Of a DNA stretch of 64,000 nucleotides, positions 24,853 through 35,448 are shown piece by piece (the stretch's first letter is position 1; every line of letters starts with the position of its first letter). The notes beneath the pieces were generated by a model, which was not told the DNA's origin, did not search any database, and worked only from the letters and a program-made list of their open reading frames with translations. Location of the stretch: NCBI RefSeq assembly GCF_020921035.1, contig NC_063156.1, positions 23,856,283-23,920,282 of the forward strand, written 5' to 3'. Made by a program: the position numbers and the translations under genes. Source of the DNA: Rhodamnia argentea (Eukaryota; Streptophyta; Magnoliopsida; Myrtales; Myrtaceae).

Positions 24853-25472
24853 AAGGGAAAAAGAGTCGTAGAAGTTTTGAACCTATTGTGTTTGAGCCAA
24901 TTTAATCTCAAATCTTTGATTGTGCCAATTTAATTAGAAACCTTTTGGCCTAGAATCCTTTCGATTAGTTTTGGCTCAGTTATTGCCGGCACGGATGCCG
25001 AACGACCCACGTAGCGCGATCGGCGCCGACGTAAACATTTTTAAATAATAATATTTTGATAATTTTCTAATTTTTTTTAAAAAATTTCAGGCTTTTTTTT
25101 TTTTCCTCTTTCCTCTAGTGGCCGGCGAGGGCAAGGCCTCCCTTGCCGGATCCGGCAAGGACGACACCCGGCGAGGCCAACGTCGTCTCCTGTCAGCCTC
25201 GCCAAGGTTTGCCCTCGCCGGCAATCGGAGGAACAAGGGAAGAAATAAAAAAATAAATAATTATCAAAATATTATTAAAAAAAATGTCCACGCCGGCGTT
25301 AGCCGTATCACGTAGGCCGTCCAATGTCCATGTTAACAATATGAGGACAAATCGGCTAAAAGGACTGAATTGGCATTAGGTTAAAAGGTTTAGAACTAAA
25401 CTGAAACAATTAAAAGGTTTAGGACTAAATTCGCACAAATGCAATACGTTTAGGTATTTTACACCTTTCCCC
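24853..25472. mobile_element. MITE family 1, copy A, with GC cassette
   Basis: Both arms are present and inverted to each other. The left end reads GGGAAAAAG...CCAATTTAATC and the right end carries TTTAGGACTAAATT units repeated about every 27-30 bases. Inside each arm is an ACGTAG/ACGTGG-bearing stretch (CGCCGACGTAAAC and its partner CACGCCGGCG). The middle is AT-rich around a GC-rich cassette at about 25110-25245. No coding capacity. No clean target duplication was found, so the outer limits are good to about 10 bases. Confidence 0.75.
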
Positions 25473-28204
25473 CTAAAAAAGGAGGCAATTCATCATCAGT
25501 CCAGCCCGTTTCAAGCATTCAAGACGAAAGTGCTTCAGAAAGCAAAATCAAGAAAGTTTACGGGGCCGTCGTCACGTTGATGGGTGATCAGTATCATTGG
25601 AACCTACATACCATTCAGACGTAAATGCTGGTTGGGACAGTTGAGCTCCCTCCTCATTTCCCTAACCTCCTTTGGTGTTTGAGTCACCTCTCGTCTGAAT
25701 CACATCTCATTTAAAGAAGAGAATTAAGAATCTTCTTCGACCGGCCGCGATGCATCGCATGAAAGAAACCCAAACGTGCGAGCAGGAGCTGAGGATTTAT
25801 GTTTCTTTCAAACGCTTGGGTTTGATGGAGAGCAGTGATGACCCGAGCGTGGTTGGCGTGGTTTTAGTATCAGCTGTAATTGTTCCAGTGGGACTGGTTC
25901 GGCTGTCCAACGTGACAAGCCCCGCACGAAACTTCAACTTTAACTTTGTGCTGCAAGGTCTTTTTCTCCTAAATGCAACAGCTTGGATTGACTCCCCAAA
26001 AGGTTCGGCTGAGCTGTCGGAGGGGTTCGGTTCCGGTTCCAATGCGGTAGACCTCGTGTCGCGAATCACGGTGATCAGAGCTTTACCCAATGCACGACGA
26101 TAGAGCGAACAACCGCTGGTTTCACAGTACCGGAACACAGCACACGGTGATTGCCTTCTTCACTAAGTATGCGGTACAAATCCTGAAACGCAAACATTCA
26201 GATTCTGCGTTTAGATGCTACCTGCAACAATTGACCAATTTTCATTCTCAAGCGTTCATTTGATGTGGATGTCGATTCTCCCTAGTCTCTCTCCCTTGTG
26301 ATCCATCTTACGTCTTGAAGGATATCGCCGATTTTGCCGGAGAGAGAACACCACGAGCAAGACAATTCGACTAGAAAGAGATGACGGTCATAACTTGTGC
26401 CGATAGCAGCTTCTCATATATAAAAACCAACCGTACAACGGGAGATGTGCAAAGCACAGATTCACTAGAGACGGATCTCCGTTTAACTAGGTAAACCAAT
26501 CAATCAAGGCTATTAAGAACTACAAGAATTGGAAGTCGCAGATGCTAAAAGCCGAAGAGAATAAGAAGCCTGGGGTTGAAAGAAGCACATGTATGTGAAC
26601 TGAATGAAGGATTCGACTATTCAAGTGCTGCTCCCTTTTTGCCCATGAGCGATGCCGAAGTTCGATCCTTGGAGAGCCAAAACAGAAAATACACCATCAC
26701 TCTGATGCTCTGCGTTTACTCTTAAGAAATAATTGTCACAAAATCCTGCATGCAGTTTATGTGGAAGTAGGCCTTAACCAGATATTACTCCCAATAGTTT
26801 GATACCGATTGATTAAAAAATCCGTAAGAACAGCCATTTGGATCGCCCGACGTGCTATCCTTTTCTCGCTTTCAGTCCCTAGATTTCATTCATTACGTCC
26901 CGACGCAAACTTAGGTGCGTCTATCGATCAACTGTGCATACTTTTCCTCGCTAATCACCCCGTTCAAGATCCATCGATCATCTGTACGCAACCGCCGATT
27001 TATCTAAATCCATTCACGATGTGATTCACCAAAGTAACGGAGAAACAGAGCTGTCAAGAGCCAGTCACTCAGTAATTTGCTTTAAAAAATCATTCGGTGA
27101 TGAAGTGTCTTCTGGTGGGTCTAGTTATTTCAGTCGACAAAAACCATAGAAAGAAGAACCGGAGCGCTTGCCTCGTGCTAAAAACCTTGGACGGTTACCT
27201 AATAAGAAGACGATTCCTTCAAAACTTTGCAGCTCTGCCGGGAAATATGAGACGCGACTCCTTCAAAACACTTACTTGTCCCAAGAGACTTCGCAGCATG
27301 CATGAATCACAATTCATCAAAGTCGCCGTTGAACTTTGCCTTTCGAATTGGAACTTATGTTAATCATATGTCAAATACTCTGCTTCTTCCATATTTATAA
27401 CCCGTCTTCCGAATTTGACTTAATCTACCACCCTCAAGTTCTAAACGAAGTAGCTGAATGTCAACCGATCACTAGTGCTCCTAAAATTCAAACGTTGAGA
27501 TACCAAATGCCGATTGCTAACCACAAATATATCCGTGTTAAGAATGTCAAACATCTCATACTTTCTCCTTCGCAAATCTACATTTACGGAGAAAGTCAAC
27601 GGAGTTCGTTGTCATTTTTCTCTCAGCTTCAAACCCCGCTATCAAGAGTCGGAACGCAGTTAAACAACTAATCTCAAAACTGTTGGACATTCTAGAAGGA
27701 TCACCGGCATGTACATGCAGAAGTTGATGCACTCTTGGTTCATTTCCTCGTGTTCCATTATGTGTATGTACCCTATTTGTTTCAAGTCAAAACAGCAAGC
27801 AACGTGGATGGATTCACAGAATCTCCAAGAAAAACAACAACAGAATGTGCAAATGGAATAAAGAATCAAGAGACTAGATGATAATGAATTAAAGAATGGG
27901 GGCAAGTTTTGTACATGTACAGAGATTATTTCCCTAAAGAGATCCACAATTCATGGGATCTTCCACCAATAACCTACAACTAGAAGTTGAGGAAGGTAAA
28001 AAGAATGAAGGAATAATTGAAAGGAAAAAAAAAGGGGGGGGAGGGGGGAGACACCCGACACCATCCATCCTACTTCACAGTTCACAACACTCATATGTGA
28101 TGATCATAGACTTTTGCCTTCATGGCTCTTGAGGACAACCTTCTCAGCTACAAATTTTTCTGTTTCTAATCTTCAAAGCACTTTGAAGGCCCACCAGAGA
28201 CATT
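25473..28204. other. intergenic, no gene recognised
   Basis: About 2.7 kb. Open frames at 25750-26103, 27097-27363 and 27336-27671 have no motif, biased composition or intron structure that I can link to a family. A G-rich run lies at 28034-28050. The end near 28204 should be 3' UTR of the Nudix gene. Confidence 0.45.
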
Positions 28205-29403
28205 CTATGCACGTTGTCTTTCAACCGCATACCCATTTTGTTGCTGCCTCAATTTTTGAACTAGTAATTCTAGAGCTTCCTTCATCCACAGCTGTTGACA
28301 CAATTCTTTCGCTTCGTCGGCTGTCACCTGCAATGTGCCAGAAAAATCCATAATTAAGGCTCGCTCCACCTCCCTTAAATAGTCGCCATTGCCGATTAAT
28401 AAAATCAAACTGGGTGCACAACCGTGCAAATACGTACCCATAGTCTTTGGCGGATATGCTTCTCCGGCCAAGAATCGAGTTGCTCCTCAACGAGTAAAGG
28501 GAACATATGCCCATCGTGAAAGCTGCCATTGCTTTTGCTCTTGTATTGCCATTTTCCCAATTTACCCTGCAAATTTCAAACCGAGAATCAGCACCCAGAA
28601 AGCAAAATCGCACAGAATTCCACCACCATCTGGGTATATAACGAACCTCAACAGTGCCCGTTACTCCGGCTTCTTCCGCGGTTTCGCGCAAAGCGGCCTC
28701 CTCTATAGTCTCATCGATTTCCCATCCTCCCTGTAGAGTCACATTGCAACGCGAAAACATTTAATTCCCTCACAGATATTCAATCACACAACTACAACGA
28801 AATGGATAAAAGCCGGTCACTTCAACAGTGGCAAAGCTCGAGAATTTATATAGTACCTTGGGAAACATCATTCTCTTGCCCTTCTGTGAACTGACCACAA
28901 GAAACTCTAATTCTTCACCCCCACCGCCAGATGATTGATCGGTCTTCTTGTATCTGTAGGGTATGCATCTGCAGGAGTCAAAAGAAGAAGAAACGTGTCA
29001 AAAATTTGAGTTTCGTCCCAAAAATATCAGCAACGAGTTACGGAGGCACACAAAAGAGAAAATAAAAATGGGAAAGAAAAAAACACCATCACAAAACAAA
29101 TTAGGCAGATACCCAGTTTTCCATTTTCTCTCGGCTGATGAAATCGCCGTCAAAAATCAAAACTTTGCACGCCACTACAAACCCCAGGAACCGCAGAGAG
29201 AGTTTGCGTACAGAGGGAGGGGGAAAAAGAACGCACCCGACGACTTGCCGGCGACCTTTGTCGTAGCGCTGCAAATGCCTGCCCGTGCGGGAGACCAGAG
29301 AAACCACGTCCTCAATCTGGACGGAGAAGAGATTTCCGGGGCTTTTCTTGGGCGAGAAATGGAGGAGGAAGTTCAAGAGGTTCCTGGAAAGGGAAAGACC
29401 CAT
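28205..29403 (-). CDS. Nudix hydrolase (plant NUDT12/13/16/17/18 type), 5 exons
   Basis: Exons in coding order: 29403-29237, 28968-28857, 28730-28647, 28566-28438 and 28327-28205, giving 204 residues with all phases closing. The core begins SRTGRHLQRYDKGRRQVVG and CIPYRY. The Nudix box at residues 94-116 fits GX5EX7REUXEEXGU exactly (GGWEIDE, then RETAEEAGV) and so keeps the metal-binding glutamates. LGKWQY, MFPLLVEEQ and WPEKH..RLW follow as in plant diphosphoinositol polyphosphate phosphohydrolase-like Nudix proteins, then WMKEALELLV. Likely substrates are nucleoside or inositol diphosphates; the exact one cannot be read here. The N-terminus has an extra about 33 residues starting MGLSLSR, which matches an N-myristoylation site and is followed by a hydrophobic stretch. 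The upstream open frame has no ATG, so 29403 is the start. Confidence 0.92.
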
Positions 29404-30049
29404 AGCGAACCGGAACAGTGTGGGAATTTTCCCCCGATTCTTCTTCTTTGCCCGAGGGCGATCGACGAACCTGCGGCTGAATTTCGCTCGCGGATTCTGC
29501 TGGAGGGAAGGAGAGACGGACGGCCTTTTGCTATATTGGGACAACCAGAAAGAAACCACAGCGAAGCGTTGTCAACAACTGTGTCAACAAATATCCCGAG
29601 AAGGGGGTGTGGAAGACGATAGAAGTTGGAGCTGTGTGTTCTTCTCGAGTCTCGTTTTATAGAATTTCCGATTTCCATCGGAGAGGTGGGGGGAAGCCGA
29701 AACAAAACAGAGAGAGAGAGAGAGAGAGAGTAGGAGAGCCCACGCGCGTATCGTGGCGATTGAATGCGACGGTTGAACATCTTCGCACGAAAAAGACGAA
29801 CCTCGTTAACGTTCCCTCCCAAGCGGTTACTCTTTTGGAATTTTTTGCTGTAAATATCAAAGTTCTTCTTCATCGTTTTTTGCATGTAGCCCCGTCCAAT
29901 GGAAAATTATAAATAAAGATCTGCAAACTGCAATGCGTTTTATTTTTCCAAAGATGTATCTGAAATATGTATTATTTCAATTAAGAACCCGAATCGTCTT
30001 TATTATTCAAAGAATGACTTGATTAGAGAATTTTCGTCATATTTTTATT
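29404..30049. other. Nudix promoter and leader
   Basis: Holds the 5' leader, TATA box and promoter of the Nudix gene, with a (GA)n tract at about 29709-29730. From about 29900 the DNA is AT-rich with no feature seen. Confidence 0.5.
29655..29661 (-). promoter_or_regulatory. TATA box of the Nudix gene
   Basis: Minus-strand TATAAAA about 250 bases upstream of the start codon, in a leader-like context. It predicts transcription starting near 29625. Confidence 0.55.
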
Positions 30050-30079
30050 TTTTCTTTTATTTATTTTATTTTCTTTTCC

Positions 30080-30345
30080 GTTATTTTTTTGCCCTTCCTT
30101 TCCGTCGATGGACGACCACCGGCGAGGGTCGCCTCGCCGCGGCTGGCGAGGGCTTGGGCAAGGCGACCCTCGCTAGCAACCGGCGAGCCCTTGCCGGATC
30201 ACCACATCATCTTCTTCTTTTTTTTCTTCGCGACCATGATTGACTATGATTTTGACACCTCTTAGCGGGCAGCACGGGTCACCTCGCTTGGGGCCGTCGA
30301 GATGAGCCCTCACCCGATCGGGTGAGGATTGCCCTAGCCGGCCGC
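30080..30345. repeat. stand-alone GC-rich hairpin cassette
   Basis: A GC-rich block in AT-rich surroundings with a perfect 13-base inverted repeat: GCGAGGGTCGCCT at 30122-30134 pairs with 30161-30173. It is preceded by a pyrimidine-rich tract (CCCTTCCTTTCC) and followed by AAAGGAAAAAAG. Same kind of sequence as the cassettes inside the MITEs of this window, but here without recognisable family-1 arms. Confidence 0.6.
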
Positions 30346-30479
30346 AATAAAGGAAAAAAGTAAATGACGAAAATACCTTTAGTAATGCTCTTATTTGAAA
30401 AAATAAAAACATTTCATGGCCTTTATTTGAAATTTTCTTTCATTCAATTACCAAAAGATTTGCAAATGACCATTTTAGA

Positions 30480-32504
30480 TCTCATAAGTAGAGAGCTTGA
30501 GCAAAAACCAAAACCCATAAGCAAGTAGATGTGACATTGGTTAAACTTGTTCTTTGCATGATAATCAATTACTTGGTGCGTTGCTTGAAAAGGAATATTG
30601 ATGGATGTATGTGTGTATATATATATGTCTCCGAAAAATAATTAGTGCAAAAAATCATGCATTGTTTAACAACACACACGTTGCTCTTAGGTTTGATACC
30701 AAATCGAGGGAAGTTCCAAATTTGAACATTTTTTGCCAAGGGATGGCGACTTTCGACTAAAGTACATACGACATGGTTGAATTTGTTCTTCCGACAACTT
30801 TGTAAAACCCCCCCCCCCCCCCACTCCCGGGCTAATCTTGAAAATTAGTTTGCAAAAGCGAATCACAAGAGAATTGAAAGTATTTATCCAAGTCAATGAG
30901 CCCCCAATGCTATTATTTCCTAATATGTCCTTATAACTATGGAGTGTGTGAACTATTTGAATACTCGACTAGCTTTTAGCAAGTGCGGTGATTTCCCAAC
31001 CCTTTTCGGGATTGGACTATTATTAGATTTTACTTACTTAGTTAAGGAGACGGATTTTACTCTAGCTTCTCCGACAAAGGAATACTTATCGCTAGTAGCG
31101 GTAATCGAGAAATTATTTCACGATTGTCCAATGCAAATCCAACTCAATAGTCATAAAAAGATCGTGCCAAAATTAATGTCACAAATTGAGCTAAATAAAC
31201 ACCAAAAGTGCTTATGTCGATCGCATCGAACGAGGCTTTGGATCGTGGTCGGGGCCGAAAATCGAGCCAAGTCAACTTATCATCACGACAAAAAAAAAAA
31301 AAAAGGGGGGGGAGGAAAAAGAGGAGAGATGAGCAGAGCGTGAGGGACACGCACGTGGCGGGGGAGAGTGGGGGAAAAGGCTGGAGGACGGGGGAGTGGT
31401 GCTTATCCTACGGAAGGGAAGGGAAAGGAGGAGAGGGACGTGGACGCGTCAGGGACGTCGCTGTCGAAGACAGGAGTGGAACAGGACAGAGCTGAGCGAG
31501 AAGCGACAAAGAATGAATGAATTGTTGGGGGGAAAAAAGCAGCGTTGCGACGAGAACACTCGGTTAACTCGGTGTCTCCGCGATTCTGAACGCGCTTTCA
31601 GCGTTTCGCCTCTGAACGACGACGATGACGACGACTACCGTCTGGGCTGACCCGTCTTTCTCTCTCCTTTTCATTCTACTAGAAGCCCACGCCCCCTGGA
31701 TATTCCCCATAAGATTGGCGTGGGGGAGGTGGGTCACCCGACCCGACCCGACTCGCCGTCTTGAGCGCGGTCACTTTCTCCGTGCCACACCGGCGTGGCA
31801 AGTACACCAATCGCATCAAACCATGCGTCGATTCGTGGTGGAGTGTTCTGTGAATAGTCAATTGCACTTCAGTGGAATTCGACCAATTACGCGTGCCGCT
31901 CGTGATCTCATCTGTCTCCGCTCTTTTCTCTCTCGAGGGTATCGATTCGATTCGATTCGATTCGATGTTTGAGTTGATATTTCGGACCCAAGTATCCATC
32001 GCCATGGCATCGACTGCGTGGGGTCACTCACAAGTCAGTTAAATAAGGCCACTTCATTCACCTGGTGTGTTCTTAAAGATCTCAAGATTAGAAAGGGTGT
32101 TTCTCTTACACGAAACTCTCCGACCCTTAACGTGATCGGGCAGTCACGAAAAAGTTGGGAAACAAGTGATAATCTTAGTTGTTTACGTACGATGGTTACG
32201 TGGGGCTGAAGCCGTTGGCGGGTCACCTCGTTCCTCTTTTCACCTTTCTTCTGCTGTCTTCTTCTTCGTCTCCACATTAGCAGGACGAAAGCATGCTCTG
32301 CTGAACAGCTGGCCTCACATGGCCAATCTCCATCACTTCCAAAAAGACATGGTTAGCAAGCAGAGAGGCCCCATTCAATTTGAGAATTGGGCAGCAAAGG
32401 GGCTTTCCTCTTTCCGTGGAGCACGGCCGCGAATCCGATACAAATGACGGAGGAAGTGACGGAAGTCTGTCGCCCTCAGGCTCTCACGGTGCTCAATGTG
32501 AAGC
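30480..32504. other. intergenic with homopolymers and simple repeats
   Basis: Contains a C15 run at about 30808-30822, an A/G homopolymer junction near 31290-31313, one CACGTGGC (ABRE/G-box core) at 31353-31360 and a (CGATT)n tract at 31943-31966. No gene is recognised; the CT/GA-rich part around 31320-31700 looks promoter-like but leads into no identifiable coding sequence. Confidence 0.45.
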
Positions 32505-33150
32505 TTTGAGAATTTTATTTTTATCCAATCAAGCCTCAAAACTTTGATATTTGTATCAATTCAGTATATCATATTAATTTTGATTAGAAATTAATAACGT
32601 GAACGCCGGCCGTCCCGTGGACACGACCAGCACTAAGGTAGACAAATTGCTAAAAAAATTTTAATGTTTTTTCAATTTACTTATTTATTTATTTACGCTC
32701 TACTTTTCATTTTTTCCCTCTAAAGTGGCTGGTCACTAGTGAGGGCCTGACGACCCTCGCCGACCATAGTAAGAAAGAAAAGAAAAAAAAGTATAGAAAA
32801 GAGACAAAAAAATTTTAAAGAATTAAAAAATTAAAAAAGTCGAAAAAATTTTAAAATATGATCAAAAATTATCCTCGTTAGTGCCCGAGCGATGAATCAA
32901 CGACTAGTGTGAACGATGCAGGACATGATGTAGGACACGATGCAAGGGCTTGACAACTCATAATAAGATTGAGAAACATTATAAAAGAAAAAAATTTAAA
33001 ATTTTCAATCGAAAAAATTAATATCGGATGGACTAAATTGAAACAAATGTAAAATGTTTGAATTTCAATCGGCAAAAAAAAAAAAAAAAATGTTTATAAT
33101 TGAACTTGTACAATCGCAATAAGGGTATGACCCTTTTGGTATTTTTCCAG
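32505..33150. mobile_element. MITE family 1, copy C, diverged
   Basis: Arms with CAATCAAGCC...CAATTCAGT units at the left and GGACTAAATTGAAAC at the right, an AACGTGAACGCCGGCCGTCC motif in the left arm, and a small GC cassette at about 32720-32770. The right arm contains a 53-base segment (32892-32944) nearly identical to 33496-33548 in the neighbouring repeat, which other copies lack. Confidence 0.65.
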
Positions 33151-33302
33151 ATATTTTGATCTATGAAGCTTCATATTGAGTTCGTGTGTCTCGTCCTCCG
33201 AATTAAGTACTGTAACTTCTGGACGCGCGGGCTAGGGTTAGTAATTGAATTTGATAAGAATGGAAATTGATAGGACTTATTTTGTATTAGTTATCATAGC
33301 CA

Positions 33303-34480
33303 TGTATCACGGCCCAGCAAAATCCTCGTGCGAGGATGGACCGTGATACGATCAACCGGGCATGCCGCGATGTATCCCACGAATCATCCCATGATCGGGC
33401 ACAGAGATCGACCAGGGACAATCCAACTTAGCCGAGTGTTAAATAAGACGGTCGAGAGGATGAGTCAGTGCATGAATCACTGCACAACCCAACGCATGAA
33501 TCAACGACAGGTGTGCACGATGCCGGACACGATGTAGGACACGATGCAGCATTCAGCCAGAACGATGCCACGTATCATGCTTTGCATGATGCAGCGGCCG
33601 ACCAGAAACAGTTCGACTTGGCCGGGCATGGTCCCAAGCGACCGGCCGAATGAACGCGCTCCTCACATTTCAAGAGGCCTTCTAGAACAACCAATGGGCT
33701 GTCCACACAATCGTTTGGCTATGGGGAGACCAAGAGACCCACAAGGGGCGAGCCACAAAAGACGAAGCATGGGAAACCCAACCAAGCAGGACAAAGGGAA
33801 TAGGACGAATAGAAAAAGACGAAACTTGTGGAACAAGGGCCATCGGAAATTCTGCCCCTTTGCAGTATAAAGGGATAATGATACAAATAGTCTATGAACT
33901 TTGACTCGATGTATAATATGTTTTTTAAATTTTGATTCAATGTGTAATGTAATTTATGAATTTTTAATTTGACCAGTATGGTCTTTGAACATTAATTTCA
34001 AATTTATCGATTAAGTTGAACATGTTCCAAAAGTTTAGGAATCACATTAGTCGAATTAAAAAGTTATAGATCATATTACACATTGGGTTAAAATTCATAG
34101 GCCATATTAATCAAATTAAAAGTTTATGAACTATATTGCACATTGGGTTAAAATTTAGAGACCATTTGTGTCATTTTACCTAGTATAAATAAGGAGTTCC
34201 CCCTCATTATAAATCACCTTGTACACACAACTTCAAGCAATAGACTCTCATTTTCTCTCCCATAAATCATTCTCACGGTTCTCTCTCTTCCTCTCTATGA
34301 TTCGAGCATGCGTGAGCGAGTGAACGATCCTCAAGTCAAGGTTGATTCGAGCAAAATACCCATCCACATAGCCTCGAGTCGCCACAGAGTCGTGGTTCGA
34401 ACGCGGGTCTGTGACCCATGCTTGTTGTGACGACCTCATCTCTTCTTGTACAAGATGTTTTCCGGTTTGCTCTTATACAT
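33303..34480 (+). mobile_element. probable LTR (solo or truncated) of an LTR retrotransposon
   Basis: Starts with TGTATCACGGCCC and holds a TATA box (TATAAATA at 34184-34191). A promoter-proximal leader CTCATTATAAATCACC...CTCTCATTTTCTC follows, a pattern seen in LTR U3/R regions. No coding domains, primer-binding site or second LTR were found, so the right limit and the class are uncertain. A MITE is inserted at its TATA box (33872-34181). Confidence 0.35.
33872..34181. mobile_element. 310-bp hAT-like MITE nested at an LTR TATA box
   Basis: The left end GGGATAATGATACAAATAG and the inverted right end AGGTAAAATGACACAAATG form a terminal inverted repeat of over 30 bases with mismatches. The element is flanked by an 8-base direct repeat AGTATAAA (33864-33871 and 34182-34189). 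Eight-base duplications are typical of hAT transposons. No coding capacity. Confidence 0.75.
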
Positions 34481-34893
34481 GTCAAGGCTCAAAAGTTTTT
34501 CAATTAAGGTTTGCGCAACGAAAAGAAGAAGCCAACAACGAACCTCCTCATCTTAGTCTCCGGGCTTATAGCACGAAAAGATTTAGATTGCGAGGCTCGA
34601 AAGGTATTGAGATGGAATGCGCTCTTGTAACAAAGAAAAAGAGATTCTCCACTAAGTGAAGATCGGATAATGACGAACACTCGTAGCAATATTAAAATTT
34701 ATACTTCGATTCTTCATGTCTGTTAAGATTATGTATATATATCTCTTTTCATTGTGCATATCCCTAGTTGATTTTATAATTGGTATTATGTTTATGTTAT
34801 AACCTTGAACATTCATCAAATAAAGCTCGCTGCTCATGTACTCTTAGTCTTCATTATGACACAAATCCAAATATACAGAAATTTCACCTATTA

Positions 34894-35448
34894 GAGGAAA
34901 AGTGTGAAAAAAAGTTGCAAACTTATTGTATTAATGTCAATTCAGTACTAAACCTTTTAGATATGTCAATTTAGTCTTAAACCTTTTATATTTGTGTCAA
35001 TTAGGGCGGAAATCGTTGACGTGAACGCCGATCATTCTACGTGGTACTATCGGAGCCGAGGGCGAGCCAAGGTCGTTGGCCCTTGACCCTCGCCGACACT
35101 CAATAAACAAAAAGTAAAGAAAAGAAAAAAAAATGGGCGAGGGGGTCATGGCCCTATCCGGCTCTGGTCTAGGCAAAGGCGCTTTGGCGGGGGTTGGTCG
35201 GCGACCCTTGCCGGCCCTTAATAAAAAGAAAAAGGAAAAAACCAAAAAATAAAATAAAATAAAAAATTATAAAAAAATATTTACGTCGGTGCCGACCATA
35301 CCATGTAGGACGATCAGCATCCACGTTAGCGATTTCCTGTCAAAATTAGCCGGATGGACTCTATTGACATAACTACAAAAAGTGTAAGTCTGAATTGGCA
35401 CCAATGCATAATGCTTAAGACTCTCTCTCTTTTTTAACACTTTCCCTT
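34894..35448. mobile_element. MITE family 1, copy D, nearly intact
   Basis: The left end AGGAAAAGTGTGAAAAA and inverted right end AGGGAAAGTGTTAAAAA match. Both arms carry the AATTTAGTC..AAACCTTTT sub-repeat and the GCTGACGTG/CCACGTTAGC motif. Two GC blocks at about 35040-35095 and 35135-35217 are separated by an A-rich stretch. No open frame of interest. Confidence 0.75.

Noticed and set aside
29404-29559. Upstream extension of the Nudix frame as a mitochondrial transit peptide
   Set aside because: The extension is basic and acid-poor, but it has no ATG; its only start would be GTG, so it is not translated from a standard start.
34390-34430. GTGGTTCGAACGCGGG resembling a tRNA T-arm
   Set aside because: The rest of a cloverleaf and an anticodon arm could not be placed around it.
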